This document shows, piece by piece, positions 35,165-46,600 of a stretch of DNA of 64,000 bases; position 1 is the stretch's first letter; each line of letters opens with the position of its first letter. The DNA is from Ochromonas danica (taxonomy: Eukaryota; Sar; Chrysophyceae; Chromulinales; Chromulinaceae). The translations under genes were made by a program, and so were the position numbers. The notes under the pieces were generated by a model. The model made no database searches. It was not told the origin of the DNA and saw only the letters and a program-made list of their open reading frames with translations. Where the stretch lies: assembly GCA_015146655.1 (NCBI GenBank), contig VKHL01000065.1, positions 1 through 64,000 of the forward strand, written 5' to 3'.

Positions 35165-35827
35165 TCAGAAAGGCCAGGAGGAGGAGGAGGAGGAGGTAGT
35201 GTGCATGCTCATGGTGTGCATCTGCTGTTCCTTCTGTCGCACCACCTCTCGCAAATATTCGATCTCTCCGCCCATCTGGTCCTGCAGGTTCTGCAGCGAC
35301 GCGATGCGCTCCACAGTCAAGTCCGTGCGCTGCAGAGGATTGCCTTCCTCCTTGTAGCTCCTGTCATTGCCTCCCACGCGGTACTTCACTACCGAGGAGG
35401 TGCTCTGAGAGGCTCGAGGGGTAGGCGCGGCGGGGCGGTCGGAGGGGAAGAGCAAGGCACCCGTCTGCCTCGTCACCTCACCTGTTACCATCATTACCAT
35501 CACCATCGTTAGTCATTAGTCAGCACTAGTGCTAGTAGCAGTGGTAGTGGTAGTGGTAGTGGTAGCACACCGTAGAGTAGTGACACTACCTCTGAGGTCC
35601 ACCTCTCTGCGAGGCGTGGGGTCGCCTGTGATGGGATTCCTCGGCCTCAACAGAGAGCTTTTGCTGCGCTCGAAGGTCTCCGCGGCTTTTCGCTCGCGCC
35701 TTTGGCTGTCTTGCAGCACGAGAGCGTCTGCCGCGGTGAAGGCCTTGTGGCCGTTATTGAAGATGCGCCTCTCCTCTTTGGCCACGTCGCCTGCCACTTG
35801 TCTCTCTCCTATCCTTGTCCGCGGCAT
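35165..35827 (-). CDS. Small coiled-coil protein, unknown
   Basis: Model: exons 35590-35827 and 35165-35481 (108-bp intron), 184 residues, joined as LRG/EVTRQTG. The N-terminal half is basic and helical (MPRTRIGERQVAGDVAKEE, then RRERKAAETFERSKS), with a short PRNPITGDPTPRR motif. The C-terminal half ends in a predicted coiled coil (TVERIASLQNLQDQMGGE, then YLREVVRQKEQQ) and a Ser run. It has no signal or membrane segment. Family not recognised. The size and basic helix-plus-coil build resemble small microtubule-associated proteins, but that is speculation. It shares a 176-base promoter with the MYND gene. Confidence 0.65.
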
Positions 35828-36003
35828 CGATTCTCTCAGAAGCGACCTCTTCTTCTTCTATGAATTACACTGGAACCTTCTATGATGAATTGCAGTGGCA
35901 GTGGCAGCCGTTTCATTATTAATAAACGCGTTTGTCTGGTTTGGGTGTTTGGTTAACTTAAGAGGACAGCCATCAGGCAAGAAGTCGAAGTGGTTCGTCA
36001 TCG
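35828..36003. promoter_or_regulatory. Divergent promoter with AAACGCGTTT and TTAACTTAAG
   Basis: 176 bases between divergent starts. AAACGCGTTTGTCTGG lies at 35924-35939 and TTAACTTAAG at 35953-35962. These are the two words that recur upstream of other genes here. Confidence 0.55.
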
Positions 36004-36393
36004 ATGCTTGCCGCGACTCACTCATGTTGCTATCAAGACTGCGCGCTGGAAGGACGATTTCGATGCTCTCGCTGCCAAGCTGCCTTCTATTGTTCCGCTG
36101 ACCATCAGAAGCAAGACTGGCGCCTGCACAAGAGCCAATGCAAAGCACCCCTTCCCCTTCCCAGTCCCTCAGCCCCCACACAGTCCCCCGCACGGGAAGA
36201 GTCTCGACTGTGTCGCTGCATGTTCTGCGGGGAGCAGCTGCTGCTGGCCTCGGAGGAGGCGGCCGTGGATCACATGCGGCAGTGCCCGAGCCTGCAGGAG
36301 CAATTGCAGTCCAACGAGCAGTTCACAGTGCCCGCCGCCTTGAAGGAGCGAATGAAGCGCTCGAGTGAAGGGCGAAGAGGTCACACTAGCTGA
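36004..36393 (+). CDS. MYND zinc-finger protein
   Basis: 129 residues, single exon. A MYND finger fills residues ~8-47: CCYQDCALEGRFRCSRC, then FYCSADHQKQDWRLHKSQC. MYND fingers bind Pro-rich peptides in partner proteins. A second zinc-binding-like set follows (CRCMFCGEQL, then HMRQC at about residues 72-95). There is no SET or other catalytic domain, so it is probably an adaptor. The ATG at 36004 is the first in frame. Confidence 0.8.
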   Translation: MLAATHSCCYQDCALEGRFRCSRCQAAFYCSADHQKQDWRLHKSQCKAPLPLPSPSAPTQSPAREESRLCRCMFCGEQLLLASEEAAVDHMRQCPSLQEQLQSNEQFTVPAALKERMKRSSEGRRGHTS

Positions 36394-36592
36394 CAGCATA
36401 AGAACATCTTAAGACATACAGCAGCACAATAAACTGAGAGACACAAACACTACACACTACTGTGCTACCACTACACACTACTGTGCTACCACTAATAGAG
36501 GTAGAGGTGACGTCAGCAGACAACGAGGCGGAGGAGAGACATAAACATCATCCCGCGATAAACAAAACGAGCAGCAGGAGGAGGAGGGTCAA
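36394..36592. repeat. Convergent 3' flanks with 21-bp direct repeat
   Basis: A perfect 21-bp unit occurs twice in tandem at 36450-36470 and 36471-36491 (starting CTACACACTACTGTG). Otherwise nothing. Confidence 0.75.
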
Positions 36593-37878
36593 TCAAAGGA
36601 AGGAGGCGATGGCTGCGCACAAGGATTGGACTTGAAGCACACTAACCACAGCAGAGGCAGTCCCTTGCAGAGCATCACCCTGTAGAGAGGTATCATTATC
36701 ATGCACCAGGTCATTGTCATGACAAGCAGCGAGTCATTCAAGGGGAAGGCTAACCTCCAGCAGGCCGTGCAGTAAAGCGTGGATAGCAACACAGAAAGCT
36801 TTCCTTCGCGTCCATTTCCTCTCCGCCAGCAGTGGCTGCAAGTCCCACAGCCGCACGGAGCGATCGAATGAGCCGGACACGATGATTGGCCGCGGCGAGT
36901 GACTGACGGCCACGGCCCAGACGTCTCGATTGTGTCCTTTGCCCACTGCGATGAGGGCGCCTGTCTGGCTGTCCCACGCCCTCAGCGTGCCGTCCGTGGA
37001 GGCGGAGACCACGACAGGGTCTTCTCCCCGCCAGACAGCCACGGAGCCCACGTAGTCCTCGTGCCCCTCCAGCTGCATGAGACAGACCAGCGAGTCCAAG
37101 TCCCACAGCCGCACGATGGCGTCGTAATGGCCAGAGCAGATCAGCGGCTTGGCGTGCAGAGTGATGACGACGGAAGTGACTCCGTCTCGACTGTCTCCCT
37201 CGAAGACCAGCCGCATCGATCCTCTCTCTCCAGCCACCACGACGACTTGCTCGTCGCTCCTCTCCGCCGCCTTGACGGCCTTGGCCAGGTCATACGTTTG
37301 AATAGTGCTGCGCCTGTTCTGCGCATTCCACGTGGTGAAGACCAATTTGGGCTGCGGCGCCGAGGCCACGACAGCTCGAAAAGCTTTCTCAAAGCCTCCG
37401 CAGATGGTCAGCAGGGCATGGCCGGAGAGGACGTCGATGAAGCAGATGTCCTCCTCTCCCTGGGCAGTGATCACCACAGGCACTCGGAAGAGCGGCAGCG
37501 AGCCAGCGAAGATGAGGCGGCCGTCCAGCAGGCGCTCGGTCTGTCCCGTGAGAAGGTCTGAGATCTGGATCTTGTTCTCCGTAGAGATGAAGGCGATCAC
37601 TAGCGGCTTGGGGTCGACGACGAGGAAGACCCTCCAGACGAAGTCGCTGTACTCGATAGTCTGCAGCAGCGTGTGGTCGTTAAGGGACCAAATGCGAACT
37701 GTGCGGTCGTGACTCGCGCTGGCGGCCACGCGGCGGCCATCTGGAAGCACACAGAGAGCGATCGAGAAGATTCTCCCGCCATGCCCTGCCAATCAGCCAA
37801 TTAGTCAGTGAGGGTCAGAGAGGGGAAGGGGAAGGGGAAGGGGGGGGGCTGACCTTCGAAGACTTGGTGACTGTCCAT
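36593..37878 (-). CDS. WD40 repeat protein, unknown
   Basis: Model: exons 37854-37878, 36755-37785 and 36593-36679, 380 residues. The start MDSHQVFE joins the propeller across a 68-bp intron as FEGHGGRIFSIAL. WD repeats include SASHDRTVRIWSLND, GHYDAIVRLWDLDS, SASTDGTLRAWDSQTG and GSFDRSVRLWDLQP. The middle blades are degenerate. The C-terminal helix (FCVAIHALLHGLLEG, then ALQGTASAV) follows the last blade. Similar WD40 proteins of unknown role are abundant in stramenopiles. The 3' end has two open readings: the last 87 bases translate through, or a further short intron (36612-36646) can be removed in frame. Confidence 0.75.
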
Positions 37879-38344
37879 CACTTGCTCTACTCTCCTCCTC
37901 CTCCTCCTCCTCCTCTCCACTACTACTACTAAGATCCACTTGATTTAGTCATGTTCATAATACCTGTGGTCATGGTTGTCAAGCTAGTCTAGTGATAAGC
38001 AGAAGCCATGCTGTTAGTTGAGTTAGTTGGGAGTGTTTAGATGCTGCGGTCTACTGGCCGTGCTGGTGGGCTTTTTCTCGGCAATTTACTACTTCGCCAT
38101 ACAGTAGAGGAGACTTTTCCCTCCCACGCAGCCAGCCTCCTCGGTCGGAACTGTTGTACAGTACCTACAGTAGAATTGTGGATATACATAGTAATAAAGC
38201 ATTTACGCATCTAGCATGTTGAAGTGGATACGAGTTTTCTTGTCAATTTTCGCAGTTCTTCAAGGGGCGAGTGAGAGTTTGCCAGCAGTGTGCACAGCGG
38301 GGGCAACACGTCACGCCTCTCACAGTGACAGCAGATGAACAACA
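37879..38344. other. Intergenic, divergent upstream regions
   Basis: 466 bases between the WD40 gene (-) and LHC protein 2 (+). CTC microsatellite at about 37893-37916. No gene recognised. Confidence 0.45.
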
Positions 38345-38386
38345 ATGAAGACAATAGCGATGAAGACAATAGCGATGAAGACGACC
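38345..38386 (+). repeat. 15-bp tandem repeat at LHC start codon
   Basis: ATGAAGACAATAGCG occurs twice, then partly a third time, encoding MKTIA units. It multiplies possible start codons ahead of the signal peptide. Confidence 0.85.
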
Positions 38387-39426
38387 TTCATGACAACGAC
38401 AATGACGATGAAGGTGATGCTGCTCGCTGCTCTCTGTCTGTCCTCTCTACAGCTGGGGAATGGCTTCCATGCAAGAATGGCGGCTATGCGGTCGTCTGAC
38501 GTGGTCCTCCTCATGGCCTTGGACAGCAACAGCCCCAACGCTGACTTCATTGCCACTCCTCCTCCTCCTCCTCCTCCTGCTGCTGCTGCTCCTGTCAGTG
38601 TGGGTCATGACGACGAGCTGCACGTTGACTTCGACGCTCTCTCCGCGGAGTCTGCCAGCCAGGCCTTCCAGCCCAAGAGAGACTTGTCCAGCTTCTTCCT
38701 GCAAGGCCCTCGCAAGCCGCCCAGACAGGCGCAGTGGTTCCCCTACCTGCTCTCCCCGCCCTACCTGGACGGCAGCTATCCCGGGGACGTGGGCTTCGAC
38801 CCCCTGGGCTTGGGCCGCAACAAAGCCACACTGGCGCGCTTCCGCGTGGCGGAGGTGAAGCACTCCCGCCTGGCCATGTTAGCCGCCGCTGGCTGGCCTC
38901 TCGCTGAGCTCTGGCACAGACAGATCGCTAGTGCGCTGGGCCTGGAGTCGCTGCTGTCGGGGTCTGAGGGATCCTTCCGAGTGCTCGCCATGGCCTATGG
39001 CGGTGGCGGCCAGGCTGGCCTGTGGCTGGCGCTCTCCTCGGCGCTCTTCCTCACCATCGGAGGCCTGCTGGAGGTGCGCACCTTTGCTCAGGTAGGGACA
39101 ATGACGATGATGATGATGCTCTGTCCTTGTTAATGGCAGTGGTGGTGGTGGTGGTGGTGTAGGAGGAGGGAGGCGATGAGACCGACTTGGGCTTCGACCC
39201 GCTGAGACTGCACGCCTCGCGAGCTGCCTTTGGAGCCGTTCCTGTGGGAGACACGAGCAGTCCGGAGGAGAAGGACAGGCAGGCGAGGCTGGCGATGGGC
39301 ACCTGCGAGGTCAAACACGGCCGACTGGCAATGCTCGCCGTGCTGGGCTACGCGGTGCAGGAGGGCGTCTACAGCACAGCCGTGGTGGACCAGTCGCCCT
39401 TCTTCTTCGGCAGCCCCATCTTCTAG
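38345..39426 (+). CDS. Light-harvesting complex protein 2
   Basis: Model: exons 38345-39091 and 39163-39426 (71-bp intron), 336 residues. The signal peptide core [13 protein letters not shown] ends ...GNG before [11 protein letters not shown]: a Phe at the presumed cleavage site, as in the bipartite targeting signals of complex red plastids. A Ser/Pro/Ala linker follows. [11 protein letters not shown] precedes helix 1 [17 protein letters not shown] (Glu and His ligands). [19 protein letters not shown] is the middle helix. GFDPLRL precedes helix 3 [17 protein letters not shown], and the end is PFFFGSPIF. It is longer than a standard ~200-residue antenna because of the N-terminal linker and inter-helix loops. 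The 5' end has a 15-bp tandem repeat giving several in-frame ATGs (38345, 38360, 38375, 38408), so the exact start is uncertain. Confidence 0.87.
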
Positions 39427-39660
39427 CAGTCTAGCCCTGCCCCTGCCCCTGCCTCTTATTTGATTTATCTGTACAGACTTAACACACCGCTTTCTCCTCT
39501 CAACACCCCTCCTCCTCCTCCTCCTCCTCCTCCTACCCCGCACACTGTGAAGTTAGAGAGAAGAGAGAGGCAGTAGCAACAGCAGCAGCAGCAGTAAGAA
39601 GGGTCAATGCAGTAGACTAGTTAGGTAGTAGTTGTAGTTAGTTAGAGGTAGAGGGCAAGG

Positions 39661-40434
39661 CTAGCGAGGGCGTCCCCTGGCGATGACCTTCTTGAGGTCT
39701 TCCTTGAAGACGGCCAGGCGGCCCAGGATCGCGTTCTGGTAGTCTTGCAGTGCTCGCGAGGTTTCTTCCTTGACTCGAGCCACTTCTCTCGCCTGGCTTT
39801 GTACCTGGTCGACCACCTCCTCCTGCGCCTGCCGCAGCTCTTCCAGCTGAGAAGAGTCGAAGGCCTGCATGCGGATCTTGACGCTGTCTAAGTCAGCGAT
39901 GATGGCGTTCAGCTTCTCCTCCACGGCAGCGAGTGTGGAGGCCAGCTTGGCGATGTCTGTGGAGGAGGAGGAGGAGGAGGAGGAGCGCAGGGCCTCGAGG
40001 GTCTGCTGCTGTTCCTTCTGGGCCGCGTGGATGCCCGCCACGCAGCTCCACAGCTCCTCCTGCTCACTGCGGATCTCAGAGAGAGTCTTCTGGCTGCTGT
40101 CCAGCTTGACGAAGGTGTTGGCCCGCGGGCTGCCCTCCTCCTCCTCCTCCTGCTGCCCCCGCCCACCCAGCGCTGTGCGAGACAGCAGCCCCTGCAGCAG
40201 CCCGCGAGCCAGGCGATAGCCTATGAAACTCGCCGCACCCACGCCTATTGACTGCCCCACTCCCAGGGCAACACTTCCCAGGCCTCGATACCGGACCAGT
40301 GACCTGCCCTCCTCCTCCTGCTCCTTCTCCTGCCCCGGTAGCACTGGCAGAATGTCATAGTCCCCTAGAGAGAGAGCGTGAAGCGAGACCGCATTCAAAC
40401 AGATGAGAATGAGCAGACACGCTAATAGCATCAT
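39661..40434 (-). CDS. Signal-peptide coiled-coil protein, unknown
   Basis: 257 residues, single exon. A strong signal peptide (MMLLACLLILICLNAVSLHA) is followed by an acidic stretch. A Gly/Ala-rich segment (GSVALGVGQSIGVGAAS) could touch membrane. From ~110 to the end there is a long heptad-like helix (LASTLAAVEEKLNAIIADL, then QSQAREVARVKEE) ending in RGRPR. Plastid or endomembrane targeting is likely. No family recognised. The gene lies 175 bases from the Pol theta start, head to head. Confidence 0.7.
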   Translation of the reverse strand: MMLLACLLILICLNAVSLHALSLGDYDILPVLPGQEKEQEEEGRSLVRYRGLGSVALGVGQSIGVGAASFIGYRLARGLLQGLLSRTALGGRGQQEEEEEGSPRANTFVKLDSSQKTLSEIRSEQEELWSCVAGIHAAQKEQQQTLEALRSSSSSSSSTDIAKLASTLAAVEEKLNAIIADLDSVKIRMQAFDSSQLEELRQAQEEVVDQVQSQAREVARVKEETSRALQDYQNAILGRLAVFKEDLKKVIARGRPR

Positions 40435-40609
40435 AACCTAACGTTACCATAGAGTGAGGGGATCGTTAGCCACCTGGCCAGATAGCTAGCGTTTGAACAT
40501 CTGGACAACTGGCTATTTGGCTAGATGGTTGGCTATCTGGAGATCTGGCAAGGATTCCCCTCGCAAGGCAATAATAGGTCCCTCAGTAGCAGAGCATTCC
40601 CACGAGGCG

Positions 40610-43600
40610 ATGAGTAAGAATGAGATCGATGACGTATTTGCCACGTTAGGAATCCCCGATGAGGTCAAAGCCGCCTACCTCTCTCTGGGCGTGTCTTCTC
40701 TCTATGACTGGCAGCGAGACTGCCTCTACTCGACCAACGTGCTGCGCGGACAGAACCTTCTCTACTGCGCGCCGACGAGTGGCGGCAAGACTCTCATAGC
40801 AGAGCTCGTCCTCTTGAAGACTGTGCTGAATCTGAGGCGGAAGGCTGTCTTCGTGCTGCCCTACGTCTCTCTCGTGCTGGAGAAGGAGCGCCACCTCAAG
40901 AAGATGGTGCGCGCCTTCAACTTGGCGCGCCCGCCCAGCCAGCGGGTAAAAGTGCGCGCCTACTGCGCCGAGAAGTCTCTCTCAAGGCACTACCGCGAAG
41001 ACATTTTGGTCTGCACCATCGAGAAGGCCCAGGCAGTGGTGAACGCTCTGCTGCGGCGGGATGGCCCAGGCCATGTGGCGGCCAGGCGGCTGGGCTGTCT
41101 GCTGCTGGACGAGACGCACCTCCTCGGTAGTGCTTTCAACGGGCACCTACTGGAACTCTTGGTATCGAAGGTCATGTTGCACAATCACCTGGTGAGTGGA
41201 CAAGGAGGTGCTGTGCAGGTAGTGGCACTGAGCGCTACCTTGGGTAGAGTCGAGGAGGTGGCGCGCTGGCTAGGCGCTCGCCTCTACACCACCTCCTTCC
41301 GCCCCGTACCCCTCAAGGAGTTCGTCCTCGCTGGGCCTGACATCCTCGACAAGCAAGGTCGCCCAGTGCGTCCCTCTCCGGTAGAAGGAGTAGCAGGAGC
41401 AGGAGGAGGAGGAGGTGTGGGGGAGGAGGTGGAGGGTATGATAGCCTTGTGCCGCGAGGGCTTGGCCAAGGGGCAGCAGGTGCTCGTCTTCTGTCCCTCC
41501 AAGCAAGCCTGCCAAGATAGTTGCCGGTTTCTACAGCAGCGCCTAGGTCCTTGCAGTCACCTAGCAGGAGGAGGAGGAGGAGGAGAGCGGGTACCTGCCC
41601 AGACCGCAGCCTATCGCGAGGCCATGATCGCTCAGTTCTCCTCCTCCTCCTCCAGCTCCTATGACCCTCGCCTCTTCGACAGCCTGCGCTGTGGTATCGC
41701 CTACCATCATGCCGGGCTGGACCGCGCAGCGCGTGACTGCGTGGAGGAGGGCTACCTGCAGCGCCACCTCTCCATCCTCTGCGCTACCTCCACGCTGGCT
41801 GCAGGAGTCAATCTCCCCGCTGGACGAGTTGTCATCCGCTCTCTCCAGCTGGGCAGGGAGCAGTTGACTAGCACGCACTACCTGCAGATGTGTGGCCGTG
41901 CAGGCCGTGCGGGGCAGGCGGTAGAGGGCGAGGCCTTCCTTGTGGTGCGCAATGTGGACAGACCGCGAGCTCTGCACCTCCTCGCTCAGCCTCTACCTGA
42001 CATTGCTAGTCGACTAGACCCCAAGATAGACGGCGGCAACGCTCTTCTCAAGGGAGTGGTAGAGGTAGTGGGCCTGGGCCTGTGCACCTCTGTGCACGAC
42101 TTGCTAGCCTTCCTGCGCGCTACCCTGTGGGCCCAGCAGATGATCGCCAGCCACGGCCTCGACCACGCCAACAAGACTCTTCAAGCTGTCATGAGAGCCT
42201 TCTTGACCTACCTGCTCGATGCACGACTCTTAGTTACCAAACAGCAACAACAACAACAACAACAACAACAGAGGCAGAGGTACTACCCAAGTCTCTCCAC
42301 AGCCCAAGGCCAAGGCCAGGGGGAGGGACATGGTCTAGGCCAGGGGGAGGGACATGGTCTAGGCCAGGGGGAGGGACATGGTCTAGGCCAGGGGGAGGTG
42401 GTGGTAAGTGATGTGGAGGCTACACGCTTTGGTCGAGCTATTCTTCAAAGCTCCTTCGCGCCAGACGAGGCTGTGGATCTCTTCGAGGAGCTGCTAGTGG
42501 CCCAGGAGGGACTCTGTCTAGAGCTACCCCTGCACCTGCTCTACCTCATCGCCCCCTCAGACCACAGCCTGCAGGTCGACTTCTCCGCGCTATTGAGACA
42601 CTATGAGAGGTCCAGACGAGCTGCACAACGAGCAGCAGTTGCAGGAGGAGGAGGGGGAGGAGCAGCAGCAGGAGGAGGAGGGGTAGCGGCAGTGTTCGAG
42701 GCGGTGCGGGTGGAAGTGGCGCTATTGCATCGCTGGGCAGTGCAGCCGCCTAGTCGACAAGATCTTCTCAATAGCGCTCAAGTCACGCGCTCTGCTAGTC
42801 TGCGCCTCTTCCTCCTCAATCTCTCCCAGGAGGAACAGCTGCTACCTGGACAGCAGCAGGAGGAGGAGGAGGAGGGGAAGGGGAAGGGTGTGACTGCTCG
42901 CAGTGCGCGGAGGTACTCGGCCAGGGAGTGGCAAGTGCTAGCTCGCTGTCAGCGCCTCTGGGCCGCCCTGGCCATGCAGGCATGCATAGATGGACTGCCA
43001 GCGCACCTCCTCAGTAGAGAGTTCGGAGGAGGAGGAGGAGGCAGTGGCGGCACCTCCGAGGAGGTGGAGGCCTCACTGCGCAGGCAGTTCCTCGTGCGCA
43101 GCCATCGTGTGCGTGCCTTCTGCCGAGAGATGGGCTGGGCAGTGCTAGCACGCCTCCTGCACCACCTGCACCCCCTGCTGGACCTGCTACCCAGCAAGGA
43201 GGTGCGGCCTCTGCTAGCCGCGGTGCCGCGCATGTCTCGCAAGGTAGCGCAGGTGCTGGTTAGCTATGGTGTGCGCTCTGTGGAACACCTGCTAGCTACA
43301 CCTCGAGAGACACTCGCCCAATACCTGCAGCTCTCTGTGGGCTTCACTGTCTGGCAGCAACAGGAGCAGGAGGAGGAGGAGGTGCAGCAGCAGGAGGAGA
43401 GGGTATCTCGTGACGAGGTAGTGCGCCTCCACCTCCTGCGCCTCGTGGACGACTACCTGCTCTCTGCTAGAGAAGGACGTCAGCTAGCAGAGGGGAAAGA
43501 GGTAGAAGTGGTGGAGGGGGAGCAGGAGGAGGTGGAGGATAGTTCAGAGAGCAGTAGTAGCAGTAGTGGTAGTGAGGAGGAGGAGCAGGAGGAGGAAGAG

Positions 43601-46600
43601 GAGAGTATAGACTACATGGACTTGGAGGAGGAGCAGGAGGAGAGGGTAGGGACTACTAGCGACCTCTTACCCTGGCAGCAGCAGGAGGAGGAGGAGGAGG
43701 AGGAAGGATGGAGGGTAGTCTACCCCTCACCTCCTACTAGCCCTTCCCGTAACGAGGAAGTAGCCTTGGCAAGGAAGGAGGAGGAGGAGGAGTGTGGGTC
43801 TCCAGCATACAAGACTGCGCGGGTAGCTGCTAGCCCTCCTCCTCCTGCTCCTGCTCCTGCTACCCCTTTCATCGCTCCCGCGCCTCGCCTTCCCTTGAGG
43901 GGTAGCTCTGTGAAGAAAGTGGTAGTCACCCCTCGACTACCCCATCGCTCTGGTGGTAGAGGGAAGCAGCAGCAGGAGGAGGAGGAGGGGGTGGAGGCCT
44001 GGGTATCTGACGAGGACCTGCTAGCTCTGCTACACGATCTGGAAGCCAACGGACTGCTACTGCCACTAACAGACCACACCTCGCACTCCCCTCATACTAC
44101 TGCTGCCACTACCACCTCAGCTGGCGCTACCGAGGAGGTGTTCCACTTCTTTCCTCTGCGACGCCCAGGAGACGAGGAGCAGCAGGAGGAGGAGGGGCAG
44201 GGAGTAGGAGGAGCAGGAGGAGGAGCGACTACCATGCGTCCATGTGTGCAGATTGTGGTAACCACGGCAGCAGAGCTAACAAGCACTAGTAGTGCTAGTG
44301 CTTGTGCTAGTACTAGTAGCAACAGTCTTGCTATGGGGGCAGAGGTACAAGAACAATCGCTTCTACCACTGCTACCTCAGCGGCAGCAGAAGGAGGAGGA
44401 GGAGGTGGAAGATGAGGCACTGCTAGCCATGCTAGACAACTGGGAGGCTACCTGCTCCTTCGACTTCTTCCAACAACAACAGCAACAACAGGAGGCCACA
44501 GACTCGCTACCAGCAGCAGTGATAGCAGGAGGAGGAGGAGGAGGAGCAGTAGTGGTAGCAGGAGGAGGAGGAGGAGGTAACTTCAAGACAGCGCCACAGC
44601 CTCAAGAACACACCACTACCTCTGCTATCAACTACCCTACCGCAGCCCCCACTCCCATTGCTCCTACCCCCAGAGTGGTGCGTGGTGCACAGAGAAGAGG
44701 TAGTCCCTATGCCACCCCCTTCGCACACCCCTCTGCCTCTCCCTCTGCACCTCCTCGTCCAGCATTACCCTACCCCTCCCTGCTCCCCGCTCCGCTACCT
44801 CTCAGCGCCATGTCTGCATGGCAGCTTGTAACCAGCCGACTACCTCCTCCTCCTCCTCTTGGTAGCAGTGACTTCCCACATCTGCACTACCTCAACACCC
44901 CTGGGGATGTTATTGCCTTGCGCGGGGAGATAGCTCATGGCTGCTTGTCCTTCGAGCTCGTCTGCCGACCTCTACCCACTACCTTCCTGCGCAACTATTA
45001 CTACCAGCCCGCCCAGTCCCCCCGCGATGGCCTGCGGTCGTGGGCTAGTCTGCTCTCCGCACACCTCAGCGTTGCTACCCAACCCACCTGCAGCTCTTGC
45101 GACCTCTCTCTACCGCTGATCAACCTCTACCTCCCAGCGCATCCCAATAATAGAGACTGTCTGCAGGGACCGCCGCACCTCCTCACGGGGTGCATGCTCT
45201 ACTGCGGAAGTGCGGAGGTCTACTACCTCCCTTTGCCCGTCCCCCTTCCCCTTCCTCGATTCTCCACGCACGATCATAATGTATCCGCCTACCTCAATCA
45301 ACGCGGTAGTATGCGGCGTGTGTCTCTGGATGCGCTACCGAGGAGGTGCAAGGAGGCGGTGCTAGACTACCTCGGGTGTGGCCGTCTCCTGGTCAAGGCG
45401 CCGGGGCTCTACCCTTCCAGTACCAGCGCGAGTAACCCACTCTTCGTGGTCTCACGCAACTGGTGCTTGCTAGCGCGGCACTACCTCATGACAAGGTGGC
45501 GCGAGGGGGAGGCGAGGGAGTGGCGCCTACTACAAGAAATTATGTCGTTGCGCGGGCTCACTAAGGTTAGCCACGACCTCAAGACCAAGATTATTATGTT
45601 GCGCGAGCGCGACGTGCTAGTTCAAGGACCCCTGGAGGACCCCTCGGTAGCCTATTCCCTGCTCCTACCTACTTGCTCTTCTTCTTCCAGTGCACTGCCT
45701 GTGCGCACTACCCCTCCCTCCCTCACACCTCCTCGGAGGTGGTGTTCTGAAGGAGTGCACGAGGAGGTGCGCCGCGGTCTCTGGCTAGCTGCCCAGCGCA
45801 CCGTAATAACTCTTCAAGCCGCGGCTCGACTACATCCGCTGTTGGAGAGTGCGGGCTTGCTGCGTCTCTACCGCGACGTGGAGGCTCCTCTGCTGCTGAG
45901 CGTTGCTACCCTCGAGCTGCACGGCCTTTCATGTGATGTGCGGGGACTAGCCCGCCTGCGTCGCCACCTCCTTGATCGCAAGGTAGTGCTGGAGAGCTAC
46001 TTCAAGAAGCACCGGGTCAGCACTCCCGAGGAGGTTCGCAAAGAGAAAGAGCGCCTCTTCGGGCTAGCTCAGGCCGTCTACCGCGCCACACGTCCCTCTA
46101 CCACCACTACCTCCTCCTCCTTCTCGACCACTACCTCTCGGGACTGGAGTGCGGGGCGGAGTGATGCTATGGCGCGTGAATCGAGTGCTAGCCAGGAACT
46201 CCTCCTGCTGCGGCGTCGCCTCACTGCTACCCACCCCCTCTTCGCCCTGCTCTCCGAGTACAACAGCCTGGAGCAGGCGCTACCCATCCTCTCCTCCGCC
46301 AACTGCAATCGACGCTACCTGCGTGTTCGTCCTTTGTACGATCCCTTGGGGACGGAGACTGGCCGAATGATAGCTCGCCAGCCATGCATACAGCACCTGC
46401 CCAAGCGACTAGTCTACACCTCCTCGACACCTCCTTCTCTGCAGAGGGAGCTGCTACCTTCTCTTCCCTCTAGTCCACACCTCCTCAGAGATGTGGCGAC
46501 TTCATTCAATGCTCATTTGCGCTACCTCCGTGCCAACGGTCGCGCCGAGTGGGTCAAAGCCTTCTATCACGGCGCCACCTCCGAGGAGGTGGAGGAGAAG

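Noticed and set aside
42312-42398. Regular repeats as a possible CRISPR-like array
   Set aside because: The unit is a multiple of three, in frame inside Pol theta, with no spacers.
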